A DNA stretch of 49,115 nt from Endozoicomonas acroporae (lineage in GTDB: Bacteria; Pseudomonadota; Gammaproteobacteria; Pseudomonadales; Endozoicomonadaceae), in assembly GCF_002864045.1 (NCBI RefSeq), contig NZ_PJPV01000008.1, positions 1 through 49,115 of the forward strand, read 5' to 3'. Made by a program: the position numbers and the translations under genes. The stretch's first letter is position 1, and each line of letters opens with the position of its first letter. Below the pieces are notes generated by a model. The model was not told where the DNA came from, ran no database searches, and saw nothing but the letters and a program-made list of their open reading frames with translations. This document shows, one piece after another, positions 34,134 to 47,362 of this stretch.

Positions 34134-37100
34134 ATGAAAGCAGGTCTGTATAATCCCGGGGAGTTCCGGGATAACTGTGGTTTCGGGCTCATTGCCCAGA
34201 TGGAAGGTAAGAAAAGTCACCACCTTCTGAAAACGGCGATTGAAGCACTGACCTGTATGACTCACCGTGGCGGTATTGCTGCCGACGGTAAAACAGGCGA
34301 CGGTTGTGGTCTGTTGATTCAAACACCGGATACTTTTTTCCGAACGGTTGCGAAAGAAAAGTTTGGCTGCGAGCTGCCCGGCCAATATGCCGTGGGGATG
34401 GTCTTTCTCAACACGGACAGGGCCCGGGCGAAAAAAGGCAAAAAAACGCTTGAAAAAGAGTTGCAGAAGCAACGGCTCAACGTGGTAGGCTGGCGCCAGG
34501 TTCCTGTTAATGTTGACTGCCTTGGCCCCATCGCCAAAGACCTGTTACCAGGCATTGAACAGATTTTTGTTACCCCCGAAGGTGAGCTGGACGAGAAAGA
34601 GTTTAATGCCAGACTCTACATGGCCCGCCGTTACACCAATATGGCGATGGCGGAAGACCAGGATTACTATATCTGCTCACTGTCGCCCAGGGTCATCACC
34701 TATAAAGGTTTGATGATGCCGGTGGACCTGCCGACATTTTATCCGGACCTTGGCGATACCCGCTTTGAAACCGCCATCTGTGTATTCCATCAGCGGTTTT
34801 CTACCAATACCATGCCGCGCTGGCAGCTGGCTCAGCCATTCCGCATGCTGGCTCACAACGGTGAAATCAATACCATCACCGGTAACCGCAACTGGGCAGA
34901 GGCTCGTCGTCAGAAGTTCCAGTCACCGTTGCTGCCAACGCTTGATGATATTTCTCCCCTGGTGAATCGCACCGGCTCTGACTCATCCAGCCTGGATAAT
35001 ATGATGGAGGTGCTGGTCGCGGGTGGTGTGGATCTTTACCGTGCCATTCGCATGCTGGTTCCGCCCGCATGGCAAAATGTCGACACCATGGATCCGGACC
35101 TCAGGGCATTCTATGAATACAGTTCCATGCATATGGAGCCCTGGGACGGCCCTGCCGGCCTGGTTATTACCGATGGCCGCAACGCCGTCTGTGCCCTGGA
35201 CCGTAATGGCCTGCGCCCGTCACGCTGGGTTATTACCAGAAACGGTTATTTGACCGTGGCTTCAGAAGTTGGCGTCCATGGCTATAAGCCTGAAGATGTG
35301 GTTGCCAAAGGCCGGGTTGGGCCGGGAGAAGTTCTGGCGATTGATACCGAAACAGGTGAACTGCACCAGGCCCATGATATTGATGACAAACTGAAAGTCC
35401 GTCAGCCCTATAAAAAGTGGCTGAAGCAGAACGCCTATCGTATCCGTTCCCACTTCAGCGAAGATGATTACAAGGTTGACCACCTGTCTCCTGAGCAGCT
35501 AAACGTCTATCAGAAGATGTTTATGGTCACCTTTGAGGAACGTGATCAGGTGATCCGTCCACTGGTCGAGTCTGGCCAGGAAGCGGTGGGTTCTATGGGC
35601 GACGATACACCAATGGCCGTGCTGTCTGGCAGAACCCGAACGGTTTATGACTACTTCCGCCAGCAGTTTGCCCAGGTAACCAACCCACCCATTGATCCAC
35701 TGCGTGAAGCGATTGTCATGTCGCTGGAAACCTGTCTGGGTCGTGAGCTGAACCTGTTTGAAGAAACACCGGAGCACGCTGCCCGGGTCATTCTCAAGTC
35801 ACCCGTACTGTCCACTGCGAAATTCCTGGACCTGATGAGTGTTCGTCATCAGCATAAGTCCTTTGAGACGGCCACCATCAACCTGACTTACGACCCGTCT
35901 ATTGGTCTTGAGCAGGCGGTGTTGAATATCTGTGATCAGGCGGAACAAGCGGTGCAATCCGGCAAGGTGTTAATCTGCCTTTCTGACCGCCATATCGATC
36001 AGGGACTGCTGCCAGTGCCAGCGGCCATGGCGACGGGTGCCGTGCATCACCGGTTGATTGGCAAAGGCCTGCGTTCTGAGTCGAATATTATTGTTGAAAC
36101 CGCGTCTGCCCGTGACTCCCACCAGTTTGCAGTACTGATCGGGTTTGGTGCCACCGCCGTTTACCCTTATCTGGCCTATGAAATCATCAATGACCAGATT
36201 CGCTCCGGTGAGGTAATGACCGATCCCCGGGAAGCGTACAAGGCTTACCGTAAAGGCATTGGCAAAGGGCTGATGAAGATCCTTTCCAAAATGGGAATCT
36301 CGACCATAGCCTCCTATCGGGGAGCGCAGCTGTTTGAAGCCGTGGGTCTTGCCAGAGAGATTGTCGATCTGTGCTTCTGCGGTGTTCAAAGCCGTATTCA
36401 GGGTGCCCGCTTCGAAGACTTCCATTATGAACTGGGTCTGCTGGCCGAAACGGCCTGGAAAGCCCGTAAGCCGATTCAGCAGGGCGGCCTGTTGAAGTAT
36501 GTACACGACAGTGAGTACCACGCTTTCAACCCGGATGTGGTGCAACAGTTACAGGTTGCCGTTAAAACCGGCGACTATCAGGAGTACCGGAAATACGCCG
36601 AACTGGTCAACCAGCGTCCAGTAGCTACTTTGCGTGACCTGCTGGGTCTCAAGCGCAATGATAAGGCACTGGCGGTGGATGAGGTTGAATCTGTTGGCGA
36701 TATCGTGCGCCGGTTTGATTCTGCGGCCATGAGTCTTGGTGCTTTGTCCCCGGAAGCTCATGAAGCTCTGGCGGAAGCGATGAACCGTCTTGGTGGTCGT
36801 TCCAACTCCGGTGAAGGTGGTGAAGATGAAGCCCGCTTCGGCACCAATCGTATGTCCAAAATCAAACAGATTGCCTCGGGTCGTTTTGGCGTAACCCCTC
36901 ACTACCTGGTGAATGCCGAAGTCCTGCAGATCAAGGTTGCCCAGGGGGCCAAGCCCGGCGAAGGTGGTCAGTTGCCCGGTGGCAAGGTAAATGAGCTGAT
37001 TGCCCGTCTGCGCTACTCTGTGCCGGGTGTTACCCTGATTTCACCGCCACCGCACCATGATATCTATTCCATCGAGGATCTGGCTCAGCTGATTTATGAC

Positions 37101-38591
37101 CTTAAACAGGTGAATCCCGAGGCGCTGGTTTCCGTCAAGCTGGTATCTGAACCCGGCGTCGGTACTATTGCCGCAGGCGTTGCCAAGGCCTATGCGGATC
37201 TGATCACCATCTCCGGCTATGACGGCGGTACTGCGGCAAGTCCTCTGACGTCTATCCGTTATGCCGGTTCACCGTGGGAGCTGGGCCTGAGTGAAGCCCA
37301 TCAAACGCTGCGTGGTAATGATCTGCGTGGTAAGGTTCGCCTGCAGACGGATGGTGGTCTCAAGACCGGTCTGGATGTGGTCAAGGCAGCCATTCTCGGT
37401 GCGGAAAGTTTTGGTTTTGGTACTACACCGATGATTGCCATGGGTTGTAAATACCTGCGTATCTGTCATCTGAATAACTGCGCTACCGGTGTGGCGACTC
37501 AGGATAAGTCTCTCCGGGAAGAGCACTTCAAGGGTGATGTTGAAATGGTTATGAACTTCTTCACCTTTGTTGCTGAAGAAGTGCGTGAGTGGTTGGCCTT
37601 GCTGGGTGCCAGAACCCTTGAAGAGGTGGTCGGCCGCACTGAGTTGCTGGAGATTTTGCCGGGCCTGACGGAAAAGCAGCAGAACCTGGACCTGTCCCCG
37701 ATTCTTGGCAGTGTCGATGTGCCTGCGGACAAGCCCATGACCTGTCAGGTAGATCGTAACCCACCCTACGACCAAGGTGAGTTGGCGGAAGAGATGGTCC
37801 GCCAGACGATGGATGTCATCGAAAACGGAGAAGGTGGTGAGTTCAGTTTTACGGTGGGCAACTGTGATCGCTCCATCGGTGCCCGTCTATCCGGTGAGAT
37901 TGCCAAACGTTACGGTAACCAGGGCATGGCGGATAACCCCCTGAAGCTGAACCTGACCGGTTCCGCAGGTCAGAGCTTTGGTGTCTGGAACGCCGGTGGT
38001 CTGGAGATGCGCCTGGAAGGGGATGCCAACGACTATGTGGGTAAGGGCATGACCGGCGGTAAGCTGGTGATCTACCCGCCGGTTGGCAGCAGTTTCGTCA
38101 CCCATGAAACCTCTATCATTGGTAACACCTGTCTCTATGGTGCCACCGGTGGAACATTATACGCAGCGGGTCGTGCCGGTGAACGCCTTGGTGTTCGTAA
38201 CTCTGGTGCCAATGTTGTGGTGGAAGGCGCAGGCGACCACTGTTGTGAATACATGACCGGTGGTCTGGTGACTGTACTGGGCCGGGCGGGTCATAACTTC
38301 GGTGCGGGCATGACCGGTGGTTTTGCCTACGTGCTGGATCTGGAAAGAAGTTTTGTTGATCGTTATAACCATGAATTAGTGGATATACATCGCATTGATA
38401 ATGAAGCCATGGAGCCTTATCAATCACACCTGCTGAGTGTCCTGGAAGACTACGTTGCCGAGACCGGCAGTACCTGGGGGCAGGAGCTGATTGATGACTT
38501 TTATGACTACAGTGGTCGTTTCTGGCTGGTTAAGCCAAAAGCTGCCAGTCTCGATACCTTGCTGGCCAGCACCCATGGTAGCCCTGAGTAA
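34134..38591 (+). CDS. gltB: Glutamate synthase (NADPH) large subunit GltB
   Basis: GltB transfers the amide of glutamine to 2-oxoglutarate. The 1485-residue protein has a class II glutaminase domain whose nucleophile Cys15 ([10 protein letters not shown]) is freed by removing a short propeptide. The central domain, the FMN synthase domain ([20 protein letters not shown] and [20 protein letters not shown]), the 3Fe-4S cysteines in [19 protein letters not shown], and the C-terminal beta-helix (repeated GMTGGxxxV) follow. ATG at 34134 ([17 protein letters not shown]) matches pseudomonad homologs; in-frame TTG and ATG codons at 34107-34112 are less likely. gltD follows after 69 bases. Confidence 0.96.
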   Translation: MKAGLYNPGEFRDNCGFGLIAQMEGKKSHHLLKTAIEALTCMTHRGGIAADGKTGDGCGLLIQTPDTFFRTVAKEKFGCELPGQYAVGMVFLNTDRARAKKGKKTLEKELQKQRLNVVGWRQVPVNVDCLGPIAKDLLPGIEQIFVTPEGELDEKEFNARLYMARRYTNMAMAEDQDYYICSLSPRVITYKGLMMPVDLPTFYPDLGDTRFETAICVFHQRFSTNTMPRWQLAQPFRMLAHNGEINTITGNRNWAEARRQKFQSPLLPTLDDISPLVNRTGSDSSSLDNMMEVLVAGGVDLYRAIRMLVPPAWQNVDTMDPDLRAFYEYSSMHMEPWDGPAGLVITDGRNAVCALDRNGLRPSRWVITRNGYLTVASEVGVHGYKPEDVVAKGRVGPGEVLAIDTETGELHQAHDIDDKLKVRQPYKKWLKQNAYRIRSHFSEDDYKVDHLSPEQLNVYQKMFMVTFEERDQVIRPLVESGQEAVGSMGDDTPMAVLSGRTRTVYDYFRQQFAQVTNPPIDPLREAIVMSLETCLGRELNLFEETPEHAARVILKSPVLSTAKFLDLMSVRHQHKSFETATINLTYDPSIGLEQAVLNICDQAEQAVQSGKVLICLSDRHIDQGLLPVPAAMATGAVHHRLIGKGLRSESNIIVETASARDSHQFAVLIGFGATAVYPYLAYEIINDQIRSGEVMTDPREAYKAYRKGIGKGLMKILSKMGISTIASYRGAQLFEAVGLAREIVDLCFCGVQSRIQGARFEDFHYELGLLAETAWKARKPIQQGGLLKYVHDSEYHAFNPDVVQQLQVAVKTGDYQEYRKYAELVNQRPVATLRDLLGLKRNDKALAVDEVESVGDIVRRFDSAAMSLGALSPEAHEALAEAMNRLGGRSNSGEGGEDEARFGTNRMSKIKQIASGRFGVTPHYLVNAEVLQIKVAQGAKPGEGGQLPGGKVNELIARLRYSVPGVTLISPPPHHDIYSIEDLAQLIYDLKQVNPEALVSVKLVSEPGVGTIAAGVAKAYADLITISGYDGGTAASPLTSIRYAGSPWELGLSEAHQTLRGNDLRGKVRLQTDGGLKTGLDVVKAAILGAESFGFGTTPMIAMGCKYLRICHLNNCATGVATQDKSLREEHFKGDVEMVMNFFTFVAEEVREWLALLGARTLEEVVGRTELLEILPGLTEKQQNLDLSPILGSVDVPADKPMTCQVDRNPPYDQGELAEEMVRQTMDVIENGEGGEFSFTVGNCDRSIGARLSGEIAKRYGNQGMADNPLKLNLTGSAGQSFGVWNAGGLEMRLEGDANDYVGKGMTGGKLVIYPPVGSSFVTHETSIIGNTCLYGATGGTLYAAGRAGERLGVRNSGANVVVEGAGDHCCEYMTGGLVTVLGRAGHNFGAGMTGGFAYVLDLERSFVDRYNHELVDIHRIDNEAMEPYQSHLLSVLEDYVAETGSTWGQELIDDFYDYSGRFWLVKPKAASLDTLLASTHGSPE

Positions 38592-38630
38592 TCAGGGTGT
38601 CCGCAGGGATGGCAAACGATCAGGTATTGA

Positions 38631-40121
<1,491 letters not shown>

Positions 40122-40148
40122 TTAATCACTCTTTTTTTACGATAATGT

Positions 40149-40186
40149 AGGGGCGTTTTTCCAATCCGGAAGCGCCCCTGTTTTTT
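40149..40186 (+). terminator. Intrinsic terminator after gltD
   Basis: AGGGGCG and CGCCCCT form a GC-rich stem with a 17-base loop and are followed by six T (after one G). It lies 27 bases past the gltD stop. Confidence 0.85.
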
Positions 40187-40236
40187 CTACAGCCTGGAAT
40201 ACTGATGGTTCAGGCAACGCTGGTATCGGGACTTTT

Positions 40237-41307
40237 ATGACTCCATTGAAAAATGACCGCTTTCTTCGAGCTTTGCTCAGGGAGCCAGTTGATGTAACTC
40301 CCGTCTGGATGATGCGCCAGGCCGGTCGTTATTTACCGGAATACCGGGAAACCAGGGCCCGTGCCGGTGATTTTATGGCCCTGTGCCAGAACGTAGAGCT
40401 GGCCTGTGAAGTAACTTTGCAACCATTGGAGCGATTCCCGCTGGATGCGGCGATTCTCTTTTCCGATATTCTCACGATTCCTGATGCCATGGGCCTTGGG
40501 CTTTATTTTGCAGCCGGTGAAGGGCCGAAGTTCAAAAAGCCGGTTCGTACTGCCGCTGATGTTGCAGCGCTGACCGTGCCAGATCCGGAAAAAGACCTGG
40601 GTTATGTGATGGATGCGGTGAGAACCATTCGGCGTGAACTCAATGGCCGGGTGCCGCTGATTGGTTTTTCCGGCAGCCCCTGGACACTGGCAACCTATAT
40701 GATTGAAGGTGGCAGTAGCAAAGACTTTCGTCGTATAAAAGCGATGATGTTTGATCAGCCAGAACTGCTGAAGCAAGTGTTGAGCGTGCTTGCCGAGTCA
40801 GTGACCAGCTATCTGAATGCCCAGATAGAAGCGGGTGCCCAGGCGGTGCAGATTTTTGATACCTGGGGTGGGGTGCTCAGTCCAGAGAACTATCGTGACT
40901 TCTCACTGCACTATATGGACAGGATTGTGAAAGGCCTGAAGCGGGAAAATGAAGGCAGAAAAGTGCCGGTTATTCTCTTTACCAAAAATGGTGGACAGTG
41001 GCTTGAAGCAATGGCCGATACCGGTGCTGATGCCCTGGGTCTGGACTGGACAACCGATATGGGTGAAGCGCGACAGAGGGTAGGTAACCGGGTGGCATTA
41101 CAGGGCAATATGGATCCATCAACGCTTTATGCATCACCTGGGCGTATTCGTCGGGAAGTGGCAACCATTCTGGAAAAATTTGGCACAGGCAATGGCCATG
41201 TGTTCAATCTGGGGCATGGCATTCACCAATATGTTGAACCGAAAAAGGCGGGTGCTTTTGTGAATGCCGTACATGAACTGTCTGCCCAATATCATGCTTC
41301 CGCATAA
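40237..41307 (+). CDS. hemE: Uroporphyrinogen decarboxylase HemE
   Basis: HemE removes four carboxyl groups from uroporphyrinogen III to give coproporphyrinogen III in haem synthesis. The 356-residue protein has the signature [20 protein letters not shown] (about 20-39), [14 protein letters not shown] with the catalytic Asp, [20 protein letters not shown], and [13 protein letters not shown] near the end. Length is typical. Its 3' end overlaps the convergent sensor kinase gene by 16 bases. Confidence 0.96.
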   Translation: MTPLKNDRFLRALLREPVDVTPVWMMRQAGRYLPEYRETRARAGDFMALCQNVELACEVTLQPLERFPLDAAILFSDILTIPDAMGLGLYFAAGEGPKFKKPVRTAADVAALTVPDPEKDLGYVMDAVRTIRRELNGRVPLIGFSGSPWTLATYMIEGGSSKDFRRIKAMMFDQPELLKQVLSVLAESVTSYLNAQIEAGAQAVQIFDTWGGVLSPENYRDFSLHYMDRIVKGLKRENEGRKVPVILFTKNGGQWLEAMADTGADALGLDWTTDMGEARQRVGNRVALQGNMDPSTLYASPGRIRREVATILEKFGTGNGHVFNLGHGIHQYVEPKKAGAFVNAVHELSAQYHASA

Positions 41308-43655
41308 CGCTGTTGCCTGCTGTTAAGGGCCTTTATCAAGGCTCTTTGTACGGTAAACCGGGTCACCGGCTTGGTGAGAATTGAGCTGATACCCAGTTTG
41401 CTGGACTGGTACTTACTGGGAGGGTTACTGACCCCGGTCAGCATAATAATGGCTGGCAAGGGGGCAATACCCGGGTCGTCATTGATTCGTTCTGCGACCT
41501 GTAGACCTTTCAGACCAGGCATCTGGTGGTCAAGAATAATGATATCAAATGCCCGGTTCAGGTAAGCTTCGTTACGAATCATGGCAAGGGCTTCCGGGCC
41601 ATCTTCTGCTTCAATCACCGAAATACCCAATAGATGACATTGCTGGCGGAGCACTTTACGACAGGTTGCATTGTCATCAGCAATCAGTACCCGCATATTT
41701 TCATACTGGTTTTGCTGAGGTATTTCATCTTGGCTGGGTTGCCTATTCTCTTCTCCACAGGAGCAGGGCAAAGTAAATGAGAGGATATTGGCCCGTTTAC
41801 TGACCTTTCCTCCAAGCTGTCGTATAAGGTGAGTCGCAAGGTATAGATTCAGCCCCATGGCTGTCTCTGTTTTTATCTCGGATAAAGAGTGCTCACCGGA
41901 TAAATGTTTTTCTGCAAGGCTGCTACCGGCAGGGTTTTTGAAACTGAACTCAAACAGCAGCTTACCGGCAGCATCTCTCTGAATAGAAAGGGCAACCTCT
42001 CCCGTTTCAGCCTGACTCAGCCCATAGAACAGAAATGCTTCCAGAATCAATGACACCCGATAGCCATCGATATGACATTCGGCGGGCATGCTTTCATCAA
42101 CGAAGCAGATGATTTCAATATTCTGCTGTTCCGCACGATACTGGAAATGATGAATCAGCTCATCCACTGTGTTGTGTATATCAACCAGTCGTGTGTCCGA
42201 CGTTATTTCCTGGTTTTGAGCCTTAATGCTGGAGGCCAGTAGATTGACCAGGTTGCCCAGTTCATAACCCGCGTAGCGAAGTGTTTGCACGTAGTCTTCC
42301 TGCTTCGGGGTCAATGGTGTACTCAGTAACAGCTCTGACATGCCCATCACACCATTCAGTGGCGTGCGCATTTCATGGCCCAGCGACTTCATGGTCTCTT
42401 CGTTCAGCTTATCCTGGTGCTGGTTGCTATCCGCAAATTTTTTCCTGCTGAGCACTTTTCTGTCGACTCTCCCGGACAGTGACAGGAAGCCGAGTGTCAA
42501 AGCTAATGTTTGAATCAGTAGCCAGGTCGTGTTTCTGGAAGATATCCCCAATGCACCGGTTTGGTTCAGTACGAAAATAAATTGACTGATGACCAGGGGG
42601 ACCAGCAACCAGGGTGAGATATAGAGGCGATAGGGTTTTACCAGCCAAAAAGACAGGCAGAAGCAGGCATTACCGATCAGCGTCAGTACCAGCAGATGAG
42701 TGTTTAACATACTACTGTCGCTTAATGGCAACCAGAGGGCTGATACCAGGTAAATAAACGAGAAAATATTAAAGAAACGGATCAGTCGAGGCCTTTGATA
42801 GCCAAAGAGGTTTATGGCCAGCTGACAGAAAGTCAGGCTGATTAACAGCAGTGATAATTTGTAGAGCCAGGCTTCTGCTGTGATGGGTATGTAAAACCAA
42901 GTACTGAGATAGCCCTGCCAGGAAGCCATAAAAATGAGTGAAAAGATAGCACCTGAAGCCAGCAGTAGATGAAAAATACGACGGTGATTAGAAGGTGAGA
43001 GGCCGTTTGAAGTTTTTGATGGCTGTTTTATCGACAGGAAAAGCCAGGCATTGGCAAGAATCATTGATATCAACAGACCGCTGATTAATCCGGTTTGCCA
43101 GAGTTTATACCGCTGCTGTTTGATCAACTGATCAAAGCTACCCAGTTTCAGACTATTGCTCAGTTCAGGATGAAACGGTGCTTTAAGGTATATCATTGCG
43201 GACTGAGCTGGCAGCAGCGTAAAGCTCGTGGTGTTGACCTGATCCAGTGGCAGTGGTTTAACGACAGTCTTGCCAGTGGCAGCGCGGATGTATGTGAGAT
43301 AAAGGGTCGGCAGTTCCTGCTGCTGATAATCCACAGACAGGATGGGATGCACTACTTCTGACGTATGGTTGGTGACAGGAAAGCGTAACCAGAGGTTTTG
43401 TTGCTGTTCTTCAGCGCTGAGTAAGTTGGGCTGCCATGGGGCAAAGCGGTATTTGAACGCTCCCTCAACAAGCGCATTGATGGATAGTTGGCTAGTGTCG
43501 TCAATATAGAACTCTGCACTCACTCCGGGCTGGAGTAAGTAGGATGATTGATTAATGTCGACATTCGCAGATGCATTCAGGGCGGAGAAAGTAAACGATA
43601 AAATAAATAACAGTGCGAATGTCCATTTTTGCCGTGTAAAGGCTTGATAAAACAC
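41292..43655 (-). CDS. Hybrid sensor histidine kinase with 7TM-DISM sensor
   Basis: This 787-residue hybrid kinase has a signal-like N-terminus, a periplasmic DISMED2-like domain (about 30-165), seven hydrophobic helices (about 185-395; 7TMR-DISM type), a HisKA domain with His427 in [20 protein letters not shown], an ATPase-like region (about 495-630) and a receiver domain (about 653-780) with Asp660/661, phosphoacceptor Asp709 ([11 protein letters not shown]) and Lys762 (LTKP). The ATPase region lacks a recognisable N-box Asn ([14 protein letters not shown] in that place) and a DxGxG; only AMGLNLYLA recalls the G2 box. It may therefore not bind ATP normally. The periplasmic ligand is unknown. 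No dedicated response regulator gene is adjacent. Confidence 0.85.
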   Translation of the reverse strand: MFYQAFTRQKWTFALLFILSFTFSALNASANVDINQSSYLLQPGVSAEFYIDDTSQLSINALVEGAFKYRFAPWQPNLLSAEEQQQNLWLRFPVTNHTSEVVHPILSVDYQQQELPTLYLTYIRAATGKTVVKPLPLDQVNTTSFTLLPAQSAMIYLKAPFHPELSNSLKLGSFDQLIKQQRYKLWQTGLISGLLISMILANAWLFLSIKQPSKTSNGLSPSNHRRIFHLLLASGAIFSLIFMASWQGYLSTWFYIPITAEAWLYKLSLLLISLTFCQLAINLFGYQRPRLIRFFNIFSFIYLVSALWLPLSDSSMLNTHLLVLTLIGNACFCLSFWLVKPYRLYISPWLLVPLVISQFIFVLNQTGALGISSRNTTWLLIQTLALTLGFLSLSGRVDRKVLSRKKFADSNQHQDKLNEETMKSLGHEMRTPLNGVMGMSELLLSTPLTPKQEDYVQTLRYAGYELGNLVNLLASSIKAQNQEITSDTRLVDIHNTVDELIHHFQYRAEQQNIEIICFVDESMPAECHIDGYRVSLILEAFLFYGLSQAETGEVALSIQRDAAGKLLFEFSFKNPAGSSLAEKHLSGEHSLSEIKTETAMGLNLYLATHLIRQLGGKVSKRANILSFTLPCSCGEENRQPSQDEIPQQNQYENMRVLIADDNATCRKVLRQQCHLLGISVIEAEDGPEALAMIRNEAYLNRAFDIIILDHQMPGLKGLQVAERINDDPGIAPLPAIIMLTGVSNPPSKYQSSKLGISSILTKPVTRFTVQRALIKALNSRQQRYAEA

Positions 43656-43801
43656 TGTTGAAAATTCCGTTTTTCGTATTTATTGCAGAATTATACTGAA
43701 AACTGACTGATTGGACAGTGGATCAGTCGACGGTTTACGCAAGAACAGGAAATGAAGGGGATTTTCCAGAAGTATGACAAAGTGACAGTTTTTTTTAAAC
43801 T

Positions 43802-43882
43802 GCAGAGGGAACAAAGCTCACGAAGAGAAAAGATAAGAAGTTTTATCTTTCTTTGTGGACTTTGTGTTCTCTGTGGTTAAAA
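43802..43882. repeat. Imperfect hairpin repeat, CCACAGAGA family
   Basis: Left arm 43802-43837 and right arm 43841-43882 are imperfect inverted copies. The right arm read on the minus strand begins AACCACAGAGAACACAAAG. It lies just after the purD stop and may act as its transcription end. It is related to the repeats at 7443-7513 and 45208-45239. Confidence 0.6.
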
Positions 43883-43904
43883 GTCTTTTGCCTGATCTTT
43901 GTAA

Positions 43905-45185
43905 CTATGCCTCTTCCCGGGCGATGGCTCTATGGCCGATGTCTGTACGATAGTAGACGTCTTTCCAGCCAATGGTTGTGACCGCGTTATAGGCCTGCTG
44001 TTGAGCATCCTTCACGGTCTTGCCCAAGGCGGTCACACAGAGTACCCGGCCGCCATTGGTCAGGGTTTTGCTCCCTTCAACACGGGTTCCGGCCTGGAAG
44101 ACTTTGGCATTGCTGACGTTGTCGATGCCCGTGATTTCATCACCCTTGCGATAGGCTTCCGGGTAGCCACCGGCTGCCATGACCACGCCAAGGGCAGTGC
44201 GGCTGTCCCACTCAATCTCAACCTGATCCAGCTCACCACGGGTACCGGCCAGGCACAGTTCTACCAGGCTGGACTTCAGGCGCATCAGGATGGGTTGGGT
44301 TTCCGGGTCACCAAAACGACAGTTGTATTCCAGTACCTTGGGGGTGCCATCAGCATCAATCATTAATCCGGCGTAGAGGAAGCCCCGGTATGGCATGCCT
44401 TCGCTGGCCATGCCCTGTACCGTTGGGATGATGACTTCTTTCATGGCCCGGTCATGAATTGTCGGCGTCACCACAGGCGCAGGAGAATAGGCACCCATAC
44501 CGCCGGTATTCGGGCCTTTATCGCCATTGTCACGGGCCTTGTGATCCTGGCTGGTGGCCAGGGGCAGAATGTTTTTGCCATCCACCATGACGATAAAGCT
44601 GGCTTCTTCACCGGTCAGAAACTCTTCAATCACCACACGGTGGCCGGCTTCACCAAAAGCATTGCCAGCCAGCATGTCGTCAATAGCAGCAAAAGCTTCC
44701 TGCTCCGTCTGGGAGAGGATCACGCCTTTACCGGCAGCAAGTCCATCAGCTTTCACCACAATAGGTGTACCCTGTTGTTTGACGTAGGCTTTAGCGGGTT
44801 CAATCTCTGTGAAGTTCTGGTAGGCGGCGGTGGGGATATTATGGCGGGCAAGAAAATCTTTAGTGAATGCCTTGGAGCCTTCCAGCTGGGCCGCTGCCTG
44901 TAACGGGCCAAATATCGGCAGACCTGCTTGTTCAAACTGGTCAACAACGCCAGCTACCAGTGGTGCTTCCGGCCCGACAATGGTCAGGTCAATGTTTTCT
45001 GACTGGGCAAATTCAACCAGTCTGGTGATATCCAGAACATCGATAGCAACGTTGGATACTTTGTTTTCAGAAGCAGTGCCAGCATTACCGGGAGCGACAA
45101 ACACCTGTGTAACATTGTCGTCTTGAGCCGCTTTCCATGCCAGGGCATGCTCCCGTCCGCCATTTCCGATGATCAGTACTTTCAT
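43905..45185 (-). CDS. purD: Phosphoribosylamine-glycine ligase PurD
   Basis: PurD (GAR synthetase) joins glycine to phosphoribosylamine with ATP, the second step of purine synthesis. The 426-residue protein begins MKVLIIGNGGREHALAWKAA, has GPEAPLVAGVVDQFEQAGL, the ATP-grasp core PIVVKADGLAAGKGVIL, EEFLTGEEASFIVMVDG and the signature FRFGDPETQPILMRL (about 288-302). ATG at 45185 with AAGGA upstream is the family start; the frame upstream of it lies in repeat sequence. It lies downstream of purH, a common purine gene pair. Confidence 0.95.
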   Translation of the reverse strand: MKVLIIGNGGREHALAWKAAQDDNVTQVFVAPGNAGTASENKVSNVAIDVLDITRLVEFAQSENIDLTIVGPEAPLVAGVVDQFEQAGLPIFGPLQAAAQLEGSKAFTKDFLARHNIPTAAYQNFTEIEPAKAYVKQQGTPIVVKADGLAAGKGVILSQTEQEAFAAIDDMLAGNAFGEAGHRVVIEEFLTGEEASFIVMVDGKNILPLATSQDHKARDNGDKGPNTGGMGAYSPAPVVTPTIHDRAMKEVIIPTVQGMASEGMPYRGFLYAGLMIDADGTPKVLEYNCRFGDPETQPILMRLKSSLVELCLAGTRGELDQVEIEWDSRTALGVVMAAGGYPEAYRKGDEITGIDNVSNAKVFQAGTRVEGSKTLTNGGRVLCVTALGKTVKDAQQQAYNAVTTIGWKDVYYRTDIGHRAIAREEA

Positions 45186-45207
45186 AAAGGATGTCCTTCT
45201 TTTGAAC

Positions 45208-45239
45208 CACAGAGACCACGGAGTGCACAAAGGTTTTCT
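45208..45239. repeat. Single arm of the CCACAGAGA repeat family
   Basis: CCACAGAGACCACGGAGTGC and the following CACAAAGG resemble the arms at 7443-7476 and 43841-43882. Only one clear arm is present, with a small CACAAAG/CTTTTTGTG stem. It lies directly upstream of purD and may hold part of its leader. Confidence 0.5.
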
Positions 45240-45274
45240 TTTTGTGATTTCTGCTTGGGAAAATTTTTTCGTGT

Positions 45275-45301
45275 AGGCTGAACCTGTTCTTCAGCCTTTT
45301 T
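45275..45301 (+). terminator. Plus-strand-oriented hairpin with T run in the purH-purD gap
   Basis: AGGCTGAA and TTCAGCCT pair around CCTGTTC and are followed by TTTT on the plus strand, although both neighbouring genes are on the minus strand. It could stop antisense transcription or act weakly in both directions. Confidence 0.4.
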
Positions 45302-45312
45302 GTTTTGAACCA

Positions 45313-46896
45313 TCAATGGCGGAAATGCCGAACGCCGGTAAACACCATGGCTATGCCTGCCTGGTTGGCGGCGTCAATCACTTCCTGGTCTCGCATGGAG
45401 CCGCCGGGCTGGATGACCGCAGTAATACCTGCGCTGGCAGCGGCGTCAATACCGTCCCGGAATGGGAAGAAGGCATCGGATGCCATCACGGAACCACGAA
45501 CTTCCAGCCCTTCATCCGCTGCCTTGATGCCGGCAATACGGGCACTGTAGACACGGCTCATCTGACCTGCGCCGATACCGATGGTCTGTGAGTGTCTGGC
45601 ATAGACAATGGCATTGGACTTCACAAATTTCGCCACCTTCCAGGCGAACTGAAGGTCGGCCATTTCCTGCTCGGTCGGGGCGCGATCCGTCACCACTTTC
45701 AGCTCAGAAGGATCAACAATACGGATATCGGAATCCTGAACCAGCAGGCCGCCATTGACACGCTTGAAATCCGGGAACGGAGTTGGCTCAGCTGCCAGTT
45801 GGCCAGCGTTTAATACCCGAATGTTCTGCTTATTCTGAAGAATGGCGGCCGCTTCAACGTCCACTTCGGGAGCGATAATGACTTCCACAAACTGGCGCTC
45901 AATGATGGTACGGGCTGTGGCCATATCCAGCTTGCGGTTAACGGCGATAATGCCGCCGAAGGCAGAGGTTGGGTCGGTTTCGTAAGCGCGGTTGTAGGCT
46001 TCAAGAATATCTGTGCCGGTTGCCACACCGCAGGGGTTGGCGTGTTTGACGATAACACAGGCTGGCAGATCAAACGCTTTAACGCATTCCAGGGCCGCAT
46101 CGGTATCGGCAATATTGTTGTAGGAAAGCGCTTTGCCTTGCAGTTGTCTGGCGCTGGAAACCGTGCCTTCAGGTGGGTTCTTTTCTGTGTAGAAGGCGGC
46201 TTTCTGGTGCGGGTTTTCACCGTAGCGCAGATCTTCCACTTTAATAAACTGGCTGTTGAAGGTGCGGGGGAAAGCTTCCGGCTCATCGTCATCGCTGTTA
46301 ATGGCGGTGCCCAGGTAGTTGGCAATGGCACCATCGTAGCGGGCTGTATGCTCAAATGCCTTCACGGCCAGATCAAAGCGGGTGGCCAGGTCAATCAGGC
46401 CATTATTGTCAGCCAGGCTGTCCAGTACGCACTGGTAATCACTGGCGTTCACCACAATGGTGGTATCGCGGTAGTTTTTGGCAGCGGCCCGAACCATGGT
46501 CGGGCCGCCAATATCGATGTTCTCAATGGCGGTGGCCAGATCGCAGTCAGGGCGGGCAATGGTTTGCTCGAAGGGGTAGAGGTTGACCACAACCAGGTCG
46601 ATAGGCTCGATGCCATGCTGGTCCATGACGGATTCGTCCTGGCCACTGCGGCCCAGAATACCACCATGAACCCTGGGGTGGAGCGTTTTTACCCGGCCGT
46701 CCATCATTTCCGGGAAGCCGGTATAGTCAGAAATCTCAATGGCAGGAATATCGTTCTCAACCAGCAGTGCATAAGTTCCGCCTGTGGACAGAATTTCAAC
46801 CGAATGCTGTTGCAGTGTCCGGGCGAACTCAACAATTCCTGTTTTGTCGGAAACGCTAATCAGAGCCCGGCGAATCGGGCGTGTCGTGACTGCCAT
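45313..46896 (-). CDS. purH: Bifunctional AICAR formyltransferase/IMP cyclohydrolase PurH
   Basis: PurH performs the last two steps of IMP synthesis. The 527-residue protein has an N-terminal IMP cyclohydrolase (MGS-like) domain with [32 protein letters not shown] and [17 protein letters not shown]. The C-terminal AICAR formyltransferase domain has [28 protein letters not shown] with the catalytic Lys-His, [20 protein letters not shown] and [17 protein letters not shown]. The length is typical. fis lies 151 bases upstream in the same direction, so co-regulation is possible. Confidence 0.96.
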   Translation of the reverse strand: MAVTTRPIRRALISVSDKTGIVEFARTLQQHSVEILSTGGTYALLVENDIPAIEISDYTGFPEMMDGRVKTLHPRVHGGILGRSGQDESVMDQHGIEPIDLVVVNLYPFEQTIARPDCDLATAIENIDIGGPTMVRAAAKNYRDTTIVVNASDYQCVLDSLADNNGLIDLATRFDLAVKAFEHTARYDGAIANYLGTAINSDDDEPEAFPRTFNSQFIKVEDLRYGENPHQKAAFYTEKNPPEGTVSSARQLQGKALSYNNIADTDAALECVKAFDLPACVIVKHANPCGVATGTDILEAYNRAYETDPTSAFGGIIAVNRKLDMATARTIIERQFVEVIIAPEVDVEAAAILQNKQNIRVLNAGQLAAEPTPFPDFKRVNGGLLVQDSDIRIVDPSELKVVTDRAPTEQEMADLQFAWKVAKFVKSNAIVYARHSQTIGIGAGQMSRVYSARIAGIKAADEGLEVRGSVMASDAFFPFRDGIDAAASAGITAVIQPGGSMRDQEVIDAANQAGIAMVFTGVRHFRH

Positions 46897-47047
46897 CGTT
46901 TCTCACTCACCGTTTGTTGGAATAAAAATTCTGGCAGATTTTAGCTGGAAATGGTGGCTATTGGCAGGGGGAGAGGGAATAAAGGGGAAATCAGTAGTGT
47001 CCGTTGTTCAGAAACTACTGATTACATTGAAAAGAGTAATGAACCAA

Positions 47048-47362
47048 TTAAAGCAGGCCGTACTGCTTCAGCTTCTTGCGCAGGGTTCCCCGGTTCAGGC
47101 CGAGTAATGTGGCCGCGCGGGTCTGGTTGCCCTTGACGTAAGCCATGACCGTTTCCAGCAGAGGCGCTTCTACTTCAGACAGCACCATCTGATAGACATC
47201 GGTGACGTCCTGCCCGTCCAGGTGGGCAAAGTAGTTATTCATGGATTTTTCCACACTGTCGCGCAGAGTCTGGGACTCTGGTATTCTCGACGCTGTGGCA
47301 AGGCTTCCCCCATGGCCATTTACTGGACGACCTTCTTCTACGATTACTTGTGTTGCCGTCAT
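47048..47362 (-). CDS. fis: DNA-binding protein Fis
   Basis: Fis is a nucleoid protein that bends DNA and controls rRNA and growth-related genes. The 104-residue protein has a variable N-terminus, the dimerisation helix [19 protein letters not shown], [18 protein letters not shown] in Fis-like form ([20 protein letters not shown]), and a C-terminal helix-turn-helix [20 protein letters not shown]. Its ATG overlaps the dusB stop (ATGA), the conserved dusB-fis operon of gammaproteobacteria. Confidence 0.96.
   Translation of the reverse strand: MTATQVIVEEGRPVNGHGGSLATASRIPESQTLRDSVEKSMNNYFAHLDGQDVTDVYQMVLSEVEAPLLETVMAYVKGNQTRAATLLGLNRGTLRKKLKQYGLL

Noticed and set aside
33924..34472. A 182-codon minus-strand gene over the gltB start
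   Set aside because: More than half overlaps the conserved glutaminase domain of gltB in antisense; only the part outside gltB is kept as a weak finding.
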